Shown here one piece after another: positions 7,573 through 13,165 of a DNA stretch of 14,431 bases; the stretch's first letter is position 1, and each line of letters starts with the position of its first letter. The position numbers and the translations under genes were made by a program. The notes below the pieces were generated by a model, which was not told the DNA's origin, ran no database searches, and was given only the letters and a program-made list of their open reading frames with translations. The stretch is from JAJFKJ01 sp964443025 (GTDB lineage: Bacteria; Pseudomonadota; Gammaproteobacteria; JABCZS01), in the NCBI GenBank assembly GCA_964443025.1, contig CAYUEL010000049.1, positions 1 through 14,431 of the forward strand. The letters run 5' to 3'.

Positions 7573-8760
7573 ATGAAACACCAACGTTTTTATCGTTATT
7601 TACCTGCATTTGTCATTGCTGCTATTGCCTTGGTGGAAATGGCAACGGATATGTATTTGCCCAATCTTCCCATGGTGCTTGAAGAATTCGGCACGAACGA
7701 AGCGCTATTGCAAATTACATTAAGTATCAATTTGTTAGGTTTGGCCACAGCCGGGTTGGTAGCAGGACCCCTATCCGACGCGATAGGGCGGCGTAAAACC
7801 CTGCTTTGCGGGTTATCCTTCTTCTTGTTGGGCGGCACGCTTTGCATTATGGCACCTTCTGTGGGCCTGTTAATCGGAGCTCGCTTACTCGGTGGTTTAG
7901 GCGGCGGCGTGGTGCTGGTGGTTGGAATGGCTTCGGTGCGTGATTGTTACCAAGATGCGCGGTTATCCAGAATCATGTCGATGATGGGTATGGCGATTGC
8001 GGTGTCTCCTGGTATCGCACCCTTAATCGGCGGTTATATCGGTGCCTATTTAGGATGGCGATATACCTTTGGGTTTTTGGCTGTGTCAGGTTTGTGCTTG
8101 CTGGTTTTGGCGTTTTACATTTTACCTGAAACTTTAGCGACGCAATTTCGAAAACCCTTTCTTGCAATATCCCTTTTTAAAAACTATTTAATGCTATTTA
8201 AAAAGCGCATTTTTATTTTAAATGGGTTGTTATTGGGTTTAACGATTGGGCAGCTGTGGGTTGAAATGGGGAATTTACCTTTTTTGTTTATTCAAACCTA
8301 CGATGTTCCCAGTCATTATTATGGAATCTATTTTGGTACAAACGTTTTTGTGTTTGTATTGGGAACGTTATTTAATCAACGTTACGTGATGAAGTACGGC
8401 GTGAATCGCTTGCTTCTTACTGGAATGTTGTTAAAAACAGTGAGCGTGTTATCAATATTGGCAGCCGCTTGGGTGGATTTAACCCATCCTTGGTTGATTC
8501 AAATTTGTTTTTACCCGGGCGCATTTGGTTTGGCATTGGTTATCGCCAATGCTTCAAGCAGCAGCTTAAGTTCGATTGATGAAAATGTCGGATCAGCCAG
8601 CGCCATTATCATGTTATTGGAAATGTTGCTTGCTGCAACCGCATTGTACGTTGCTGGGTTTTTCTTTAACAATACGCTCTGGCCTATGGCAATTTCTGGT
8701 GTCATCTGGATGGGATTGGTGTTTGGAATTTATGCGTTGCTGCGAAGGGGTGATGTGTGA
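7573..8760 (+). CDS. MFS drug-resistance transporter, Bcr/CflA type
   Basis: This is a 395-residue major facilitator, normal length for the 12-helix drug:H+ antiporter family, in the inner membrane. Signatures match the Bcr/CflA group: DMYLPNLP in helix 1 (26-33), motif A GPLSDAIGRR (65-74) in the first cytoplasmic loop, ARLLGGLGGG (103-112) in helix 4, and motif C SPGIAPLIGG (145-154) in helix 5, the antiporter motif. A central basic loop (about 193-212) separates the two halves. Substrate cannot be inferred: the family covers chloramphenicol, bicyclomycin, sulfonamide and peptide exporters. Translation starts at 7573 after a weak GAGTGAG site, with a long structured leader and a good promoter upstream. 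It is divergent from the Fic gene with the repeat array between them, so co-regulation is plausible. Confidence 0.92.
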   Translation: MKHQRFYRYLPAFVIAAIALVEMATDMYLPNLPMVLEEFGTNEALLQITLSINLLGLATAGLVAGPLSDAIGRRKTLLCGLSFFLLGGTLCIMAPSVGLLIGARLLGGLGGGVVLVVGMASVRDCYQDARLSRIMSMMGMAIAVSPGIAPLIGGYIGAYLGWRYTFGFLAVSGLCLLVLAFYILPETLATQFRKPFLAISLFKNYLMLFKKRIFILNGLLLGLTIGQLWVEMGNLPFLFIQTYDVPSHYYGIYFGTNVFVFVLGTLFNQRYVMKYGVNRLLLTGMLLKTVSVLSILAAAWVDLTHPWLIQICFYPGAFGLALVIANASSSSLSSIDENVGSASAIIMLLEMLLAATALYVAGFFFNNTLWPMAISGVIWMGLVFGIYALLRRGDV

Positions 8761-8805
8761 GGATGAATATGATAAATTGAATGTAAGAGAGGAATCCTTA
8801 TTGTT

Positions 8806-8860
8806 CCCTCTCCCGCCCTACAATAGTTTGAAAAATTAAATATTGAAGAGCGGGAGAGGG
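8806..8860. repeat. CCCTCTCCC / GGGAGAGGG inverted-repeat element
   Basis: Perfect 11-bp arms CCCTCTCCCGC (8806-8816) and GCGGGAGAGGG (8850-8860) flank a 33-bp AT-rich loop. The right arm is followed by TTAGGGTGAGGG (8861-8872). Elements of this type are dispersed in many bacterial genomes. It lies 45 bp after the exporter stop and could end or stabilise that transcript, although no T-run follows. Confidence 0.6.
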
Positions 8861-8886
8861 TTAGGGTGAGGGAAAAAGAAAAATGA

Positions 8887-9021
8887 AATATCAACCATTT
8901 CCCTGAGTCCTTACGCTTTCAGCTAACTCAGGATGAATATGATGACTTGAGGTCACAATTTGTGACCTCAAGTGAGCACGGCGGAAGAAGGTATCTTACA
9001 GAACAAGGAGTGGCGGATTAA
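8887..9021 (+). pseudogene. ORF6N-domain gene remnant
   Basis: Reading in frame to the TAA at 9019-9021 gives a 44-residue open stretch after a stop at 8887. It begins near NINHFPESLRFQLTQDEYDD and ends with SSEHGGRRYLTEQGVAD. This matches the core of ORF6N (phage-type DNA-binding) proteins: FPxxFxFQLTxEE, then SQxxxSxxGGRRYxPYAFTEQGVAML. The N-terminal part is missing, the usual PYAF is deleted between RRYL and TEQGV, and the frame stops right after GVA(D). No start codon or ribosome site precedes it. It is a dead fragment, probably left by a prophage or integrative element. The rest of 8761-9180 holds the inverted-repeat element, this remnant, the tRNA-derived repeat and an upstream region for the 9181 gene. 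Confidence 0.7.
8945..8973. repeat. Perfect 29-bp palindrome inside the ORF6N remnant
   Basis: Arms ACTTGAGGTCACAA (8945-8958) and TTGTGACCTCAAGT (8960-8973) are perfectly complementary around a single T at 8959. The sequence also encodes the conserved DLRSQFVTSS part of ORF6N, so part of the symmetry may be accidental. A 14-bp perfect stem is long for chance. Confidence 0.85.
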
Positions 9022-9045
9022 AATAGTGATATGTTAAGCATAAGC

Positions 9046-9069
9046 TATTGGCTCCCGGGGCGGGTTCGA
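9046..9069. repeat. Duplicated tRNA-Asn 3' end (candidate attachment-site copy)
   Basis: These 24 bp repeat 10848-10872, the T-arm/acceptor 3' end of tRNA-Asn plus 3 bp beyond CCA, in the same orientation and with one missing C. The T-loop TTCGA and the CCGGGGCGGG stretch are intact. A following GCTACC (9070-9075) also resembles the tRNA 5' part. Together with the intact tRNA it brackets the two genes between them, the geometry of attL/attR around an element integrated into a tRNA 3' end. Confidence 0.7.
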
Positions 9070-9122
9070 GCTACCAATAAGATGAAATACAGGTTTATTC
9101 TCTAGATGCACTTTTTATTGGA

Positions 9123-9144
9123 CTTAGTATTGTAACTTAAGGTA
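9123..9144 (+). promoter_or_regulatory. Tandem CTTAnnnTn motif upstream of the 9181 gene
   Basis: CTTAGTATT (9123-9131) and CTTAAGGTA (9136-9144) form a loose direct repeat with 13-bp period. It resembles the tandem CTTAATATT sites of PmrA, which activates many Legionella/Coxiella effector genes, but those have an 11-bp period. The match is weak and no good -35/-10 pair was found here. Confidence 0.2.
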
Positions 9145-9180
9145 AAATGACAGTGTCAGTAGCTTGAGTTTGGAGGTCTT

Positions 9181-10341
9181 ATGGGTAAAGGCAAACATAA
9201 GCACCGAGCTAAACAGGTTATGCCTGTTAACTCTTCTAACCCTCCTCAGCCTTCTACGCAGGAAGCGTTCTCGGATATTTCTGGTAGTGGAGATACTGAA
9301 GAAGGTAGTACTCGTGAGCAGGCGCAAGGTATTACGTTACCCGCCGCACAATTAGAAAATTTAAAAGAAATTGTACTCACCGAAGAGGAACTAGAAAGCT
9401 CAGACATTACCCTTCAACTTATTCAGACTTCAGGAAGAACATTAGATGCACCCAACAGCATCCCTACTCAACAAAAAAATGCTTTGAGAGATACATTAAG
9501 CAGAATAAAGCAATTTGAATTAAAGAATTTTTCAAAAGAACAAATCAGCAAGCTTAATCATGATCTCATTAAGCTGCAGTCCTTCTTACTGCAAATTGAA
9601 AAAAATCTATCATATCAAACATACAATTTTAGAATAAATGTTGCGGGATTAATTTGTTCATTTATTGGAACTATTTTAACGGGATATGCTGCTTATTTAT
9701 TGAGCGTTGGGAATAGTAGTGATAAAGCTCATCAAAGTGAAGATACTCGCAGCGCGTTATTAGCAGGAGCCGCAGCCACAGGTCTTTTTACTATTGGCTT
9801 TAATTTAATTAAAAATTTATTAGAAAGCGGACAGCAAAGTAGCCAAATTGCTGCGGATAGAACCGATGAAATCCGTCAATTTACTCAAATACATACGAGC
9901 GCTTTGTTGATAATGAGCGATAAAAATCATACTGGAGAAATGGAAGAGGTCCCTGAGCCTACATACAAAGATTTATATCACAACCTTATAGTCGTGCAGG
10001 GGATGCTTGCATCATGGATATTACCCTCTGATCCAGTGCTTAAAGAAAAAACACAACAGACTACAGAGCTAATGGAAAGGCTTTCACTTCACCTTAACGC
10101 ATTTTACACGCAAAATAATCCTGCTCAAGGAGAATTAGAAATTATTTCTAAAATAATAGAGGATATAATCGAATTAGCTAATGAAACTTTGAAAATGAGC
10201 TCCTCGAGTTCTAGCGGTCAACCATCATCAGCCATGCGTATATGCACTGAATTAACAGAAGCAGCACGGAAAGCGCAATCATGCGCCCAGCAACTTTCCC
10301 AAATTACACAATCTGGCTTTAGGAAAAATAATAGTAGTTAA
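9181..10341 (+). CDS. Unrecognised effector-like protein with a two-helix membrane hairpin (386 aa)
   Basis: No family is recognised. The N-terminus is basic and disordered (GKGKHKHRAKQ, then a Ser/Pro/Gly/Glu-rich stretch to ~50). Residues ~55-148 are charged and helical, possibly coiled coil (95-145). Two hydrophobic helices (about 152-176 and 191-213) separated by a short polar loop form a membrane hairpin, like the bilobed hydrophobic domain of Inc-type inclusion-membrane proteins. Residues 215-336 and 352-378 are again helical, separated by a Ser run (340-345), with a polar tail. There is no signal peptide, so membrane insertion in a host after type IV/III secretion is possible but unproven. 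GGAGG (9172-9176) supports the start. It lies directly before an ankyrin-like gene inside the tRNA-Asn-flanked segment. It is likely cargo of a small island. Confidence 0.8.
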   Translation: MGKGKHKHRAKQVMPVNSSNPPQPSTQEAFSDISGSGDTEEGSTREQAQGITLPAAQLENLKEIVLTEEELESSDITLQLIQTSGRTLDAPNSIPTQQKNALRDTLSRIKQFELKNFSKEQISKLNHDLIKLQSFLLQIEKNLSYQTYNFRINVAGLICSFIGTILTGYAAYLLSVGNSSDKAHQSEDTRSALLAGAAATGLFTIGFNLIKNLLESGQQSSQIAADRTDEIRQFTQIHTSALLIMSDKNHTGEMEEVPEPTYKDLYHNLIVVQGMLASWILPSDPVLKEKTQQTTELMERLSLHLNAFYTQNNPAQGELEIISKIIEDIIELANETLKMSSSSSSGQPSSAMRICTELTEAARKAQSCAQQLSQITQSGFRKNNSS

Positions 10342-10365
10342 ATGCTATTAAGTAGGAGAAATGCG

Positions 10366-10827
10366 ATGCTACATATTGAAGCATATATCATAATTTTAGA
10401 TGCACAAAGTGTACGTAAAGTCTTAGAAAGCGATCCCGGTCAAATTAATTACAGAAACACGTATGGATGTTCATTATTACATACGTTGATTTCTTGTTTT
10501 CATTATGATGATCCGGTAAGATTAAAAAAAGCTCAAAACACTCTTGCAGTCTTATTTGAATACAATATCGACCCCACTACTAGAACCAAGGTCAAATCAC
10601 ATATGACGGCCAAAGAATTTGCACAACATTTAGGCAAGCCTCAAGAATTGATCAATAAGCTGGAAGTATATGAGCAACATTGGTGTAAAGAGCGTTCAGC
10701 TGTAACTCAACATCCTACTTCAGATTTAAGAAGACGGCATCGAGGACAAGGAGGTAATTCTAGCTCAAGCTCTTCTAATGTTCCGAATACCGCCAGCAGC
10801 ATAGCAACACAGTTACAAATGTCTTGA
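10366..10827 (+). CDS. Ankyrin-repeat-like protein with Ser-rich tail (153 aa)
   Basis: Residues ~10-90 read like one to two degenerate ankyrin repeats: DAQSVRKVLESDPGQINYRN, then TYGCSLLHTLIS (the GxxxLHxA position), a helix pair ending LAVLFEYNIDPTTRT (LLxxGADPxxxx position) and TAKEFAQHLG. A basic patch (LRRRHRGQGG, 121-130), a poly-Ser run (132-137) and a low-complexity tail follow. The poly-Ser run echoes that of the preceding protein. The frame opens at 10342, immediately after the preceding stop, but AGGAG at 10354-10358 with a 7-nt spacer points to the ATG at 10366. It is likely cotranscribed with the 9181 gene. Ankyrin proteins of this size are common among host-directed effectors of intracellular bacteria (inference). 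No enzymatic motif is seen. Confidence 0.7.
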   Translation: MLHIEAYIIILDAQSVRKVLESDPGQINYRNTYGCSLLHTLISCFHYDDPVRLKKAQNTLAVLFEYNIDPTTRTKVKSHMTAKEFAQHLGKPQELINKLEVYEQHWCKERSAVTQHPTSDLRRRHRGQGGNSSSSSSNVPNTASSIATQLQMS

Positions 10828-10850
10828 TGTTTGTTTTTATTTGATTTTAT

Positions 10851-10925
10851 TGGCTCCCCGGGGCGGGTTCGAACCACCGACCAATTGATTAACAGTCAAC
10901 TGCTCTACCACTGAGCTACCGGGGA
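10851..10925 (-). tRNA. tRNA-Asn (anticodon GTT)
   Basis: The reverse complement folds into a full cloverleaf. Acceptor TCCCCGG pairs with CCGGGGA, D-stem GCTC with GAGC, and anticodon stem GTTGA with TCAAT around loop CTGTTAA. The anticodon GTT is the complement of 10891-10893. T-stem GGTGG pairs with CCGCC around loop TTCGAAC. The discriminator G and CCA end are encoded (75 nt). A candidate promoter lies upstream. Its 3' end is duplicated at 9046-9069. Confidence 0.97.
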
Positions 10926-10937
10926 ATAGGAACCGCT

Positions 10938-10966
10938 ATGTTACTGAATTTTAAAAGACAGGTCAA
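10938..10966 (-). promoter_or_regulatory. Predicted promoter of tRNA-Asn
   Basis: On the minus strand TTGACC (complement of 10961-10966), a 17-nt spacer and TAACAT (complement of 10938-10943) lie 12 bp before the tRNA 5' end. Spacing is ideal. The -10 matches four of six. Confidence 0.5.
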
Positions 10967-11060
10967 CCAAGAGGGGGTCAAGCCTCAAAATGATACTTGC
11001 CCCCCCTGACCTCCCGACACATAACCAATTGATAGTATTGAAGAATACACTTGAGCTAGC

Positions 11061-11081
11061 CACCTAGGTGTGTGTTATAAT
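11061..11081 (+). promoter_or_regulatory. Extended -10 promoter with adjoining palindrome, 11118 operon
   Basis: TGTTATAAT (11073-11081) is a perfect extended -10. Just upstream lies the perfect 10-bp palindrome CACCTAGGTG (11061-11070), in the -35/-10 spacer, a natural repressor position. A TTGAGC at 11051-11056 is 19 bp away from the -10. Transcription would start near 11088, upstream of the ATG at 11118. Confidence 0.55.
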
Positions 11082-11117
11082 GAAACTAATAGAACAGATA
11101 AAGCACGGGAGGTGTTT

Positions 11118-11528
11118 ATGAGTTCCTTAGAAGGCTACAAGCGTTATGGGCGCCAACAAGCTGAGTTACCTATCCGTGTAAAACAGTTGTCCCGTTCATT
11201 AGAACATCTTGCTGAAATCACTTACCGTCAATTACCCTTTGCGCGTGCTGAGAAAGAAACACCCGAAGCATATAAAGTGCGTATTGAAGCTTATTTCGAT
11301 AAGTTATATGCGATTGAAAAAGAATTGTTTGCGCAATTACCTGAAGCCGATCAAATCGAATTAGCGGAAGCATTTGCGGCGGTGGATATGCAATGCAAGG
11401 AATGTTTGCGTGACTTAGAAAAAGGTAATTTAGGTCCTACGCAAGATGAATTATTAGAAATGTATGAAACTCAAGAAGCAAAATTTGCGGCTTATGCAGA
11501 AGATCCATTAGCGGGAGAAGCGTCATGA
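11118..11528 (+). CDS. Unrecognised small acidic helical protein (136 aa)
   Basis: No family is recognised. The product is acidic, almost entirely helix-forming and without membrane segments or a signal peptide. Charged amphipathic stretches run through ~15-45 and 50-115, with two Cys separated by two residues (CKEC) in the middle. It looks like a small soluble adaptor-type or chaperone-sized protein, but nothing identifies a role. The ATG at 11118 has GGGAGG (11107-11112) 5 nt upstream. The frame opens earlier at a GTG (11070), but that start would sit upstream of the predicted -10 box, so it is rejected. It is the first gene of a two-gene operon. Its TGA overlaps the next ATG. Confidence 0.8.
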   Translation: MSSLEGYKRYGRQQAELPIRVKQLSRSLEHLAEITYRQLPFARAEKETPEAYKVRIEAYFDKLYAIEKELFAQLPEADQIELAEAFAAVDMQCKECLRDLEKGNLGPTQDELLEMYETQEAKFAAYAEDPLAGEAS

Positions 11529-11731
11529 GTGTGGGTATTAAACTATTACAAACAGCCGCAAATGCAGCGATCACAGAAGCCAAAAACTCTCCACCAGGGC
11601 AGCTTGAAGCAGCTGCTAATAGATGTGAAATGTTAATGAAAACATTTTGCGATCGAAATCCGGACCCAACCGTGCACGTCAATGCGAGCACGCAATCTGA
11701 GTCTGGACCGGGTAAACCACGATTTAGATAA
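11525..11731 (+). CDS. Unrecognised small protein (68 aa), coupled to the 11118 gene
   Basis: The ATG overlaps the previous stop as ATGA (11525-11528), typical of translational coupling. This is the main support for this short frame. The first ~45 residues form an Ala-rich amphipathic helix pair (KLLQTAANAAITEAKN, then QLEAAANRCEMLMKTF). The tail from ~45 is polar and disordered, ending in GPGKPRFR. No recognised motif. It may be a partner of the 136-aa protein. After its stop, 11732-11829 holds no gene, only two copies of CTTGCGTTCG (about 11765 and 11812), before repeat copy 3. Confidence 0.6.
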   Translation: MSVGIKLLQTAANAAITEAKNSPPGQLEAAANRCEMLMKTFCDRNPDPTVHVNASTQSESGPGKPRFR

Positions 11732-11829
11732 TTTAGATGTGTTCTGACTTCCCACATCCCCTCACTTGCGTTCGGGGTTCTGAGGGTGAACTCATCGCAT
11801 CCGCTCTCTTGCGTTCGCGTTTGTATGTT

Positions 11830-11912
11830 GTCATTGCGAGGCCATAGGCCGAAGCAATCCATTCTCGTTAACAGTGGATTGCTTCGTCATGCTTCGCGTT
11901 CCTCGCAATGAC
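11830..11912. repeat. Dispersed palindromic repeat, copy 3
   Basis: An 83-bp imperfect palindrome with perfect 12-bp ends, GTCATTGCGAGG (11830-11841) and CCTCGCAATGAC (11901-11912). Inner arms GAAGCAATCCA and TGGATTGCTTC pair around an AT-rich centre. It is the best preserved of three copies. It lies between the convergent 11525 gene and the aminotransferase gene, 8 bp from the latter's stop, where it could serve as a bidirectional 3' structure. Confidence 0.9.
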
Positions 11913-11920
11913 AACTCAGA

Positions 11921-13093
11921 TCACAACACTGCTTTAATACGTTCCAATGCAGACTTTAATTTCTCATCCGATGTTGCGAACGATAAACGCATGTATCCTT
12001 GCAAACCAAATGCAGAACCAGGCACAATTGCGACCTTCGCCTTATCCAATAAGAACTCGCAAAACGCAGCGTCATCATCAAAGCCTTTGGCTTTCATGGC
12101 TTCGCGAATATCAGCGAATGCGTAGAACGTGCCATCGCCGGGCATGCAACTGACGCCAGGTAGCGCATTTAAACCTGCCACCAAAAAATCATGACGGCGT
12201 TTAAATGCAACGACCATTTCATCGATGCAGCTTTGGTCACCATTCAATGCAGCTACAGCCGCCTTTTGTGAAATCGATGTGGGGTTCGATGTGCTTTGTG
12301 ATTGAACCTTTTTCATGGCTTTAATCAAGGCTTCAGGACCTGCGGCGTAACCAATACGCCAGCCCGTCATTGAGTACGCTTTAGAAACACCGTTCAATAC
12401 CACGGTACGATCTTTCAGATCGGGACATGCGTTCAATATGTTCACGAATTTTTTACCATCAAACAAAATATGTTCATACATATCGTCGGTGGCAATGATA
12501 ATGTTTGGATGCTTGCGTAGTACTTCGCCTAATGCTTTTAATTCATCGAGCGAATAAGCAATGCCTGTCGGGTTGGAAGGCGAGTTGATGAAAAACAAAC
12601 GTGTTTTAGGCGTAATGGCATCAGCCAACTGTTTCGCAGTGATTTTAAATTGCTGATCGATTGGCGCTTCGATAATCACAGGTGTGGCATCGGCTAATAA
12701 AGCAAATGCAGGGTAAGATACCCAATAGGGTGCTGGCACAATCACTTCGTCGCCTTCATTCAACAACGCTTCCGTTAAGTTAAAGCAGGATTGCTTGCCG
12801 CCGCAAGAAACGAGGATTTGGTTTTGTTCATAATCAAGGCCGTTATCGCGCTTAAATTTGGCGGCAATGGCTTGCTTCAATTCAGGGATACCGTCAACCG
12901 CGGTGTATTTCGTGAAGCCTTCGTTAATGGCTTTAATGGCGGCTTGTTTAATATGTGAGGGGGTATCGAAATCAGGTTCGCCAGCGCCTAGGCCAATCAC
13001 GTCAATGCCTTGAGCGCGCAATTCAGCGGCTTTGGCAGTGATAGCCAATGTAGGGGAGGGTTGAATACGCCCAGTTCTATCAGCAAGTTTCAT
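11921..13093 (-). CDS. aspC: Aspartate aminotransferase (class I PLP-dependent)
   Basis: This cytoplasmic enzyme interconverts aspartate + 2-oxoglutarate and oxaloacetate + glutamate, using pyridoxal phosphate. The 390-residue protein has the subgroup Ib architecture: IGLGAGEPDFDTP (33-45), KYTAVDGIPELK (62-73), SCGGKQ (96-101), PAPYWVSYP (120-128), NSPSNPTG (170-177) with the Asn contacting PLP, ATDDMYE (201-207) with Asp203 and Tyr206, and the PLP-lysine motif VSKAYSMTGWRIGY (K238, 236-249). Arg369 in YMRLSFA is the expected substrate-carboxylate arginine. Length and motifs are full. The start at 13093 is preceded by GAGGA about 9 nt upstream. It is divergent from uvrB with ~70 bp between starts. 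The symbol aspC is used loosely: the sequence type is the Ib (aatA-like) branch rather than E. coli AspC (Ia). Confidence 0.95.
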   Translation of the reverse strand: MKLADRTGRIQPSPTLAITAKAAELRAQGIDVIGLGAGEPDFDTPSHIKQAAIKAINEGFTKYTAVDGIPELKQAIAAKFKRDNGLDYEQNQILVSCGGKQSCFNLTEALLNEGDEVIVPAPYWVSYPAFALLADATPVIIEAPIDQQFKITAKQLADAITPKTRLFFINSPSNPTGIAYSLDELKALGEVLRKHPNIIIATDDMYEHILFDGKKFVNILNACPDLKDRTVVLNGVSKAYSMTGWRIGYAAGPEALIKAMKKVQSQSTSNPTSISQKAAVAALNGDQSCIDEMVVAFKRRHDFLVAGLNALPGVSCMPGDGTFYAFADIREAMKAKGFDDDAAFCEFLLDKAKVAIVPGSAFGLQGYMRLSFATSDEKLKSALERIKAVL

Positions 13094-13165
13094 TTAATGG
13101 TTCCTCAAACATGTCATAAAATGGCTATTTTACATGAATTTGGATAGAATGAATACCGAGGATAT

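Noticed and set aside
8576..8839. 87-codon frame overlapping the end of the exporter gene
   Set aside because: It is a shifted-frame shadow of the MFS gene. Only its tail, after the exporter stop, reads DEYDKL, which is discussed with the ORF6N remnant.
10971..11005. GGGGGTCAAG / CTTGCCCCCC as an intrinsic terminator
   Set aside because: The arms contain a mismatch, the loop is short and there is no T-run on either side. It also lies upstream of both adjacent transcription units.
11070..11117. GTG start for the 136-aa gene at 11070
   Set aside because: The predicted -10 box (11076-11081) lies downstream of it. ATG 11118 has GGGAGG at proper distance.
11437..11862. Minus-strand frame of 141 codons
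   Set aside because: It is antisense to the two small genes and enters repeat copy 3. The plus-strand pair has ribosome sites, a promoter and ATGA coupling.
13094..13165. LexA box or clear promoter pair between the aminotransferase and uvrB
   Set aside because: No CTGT-N8-ACAG was found. A TAGAAT at 13145-13150 has no adequate -35, so I do not annotate it.
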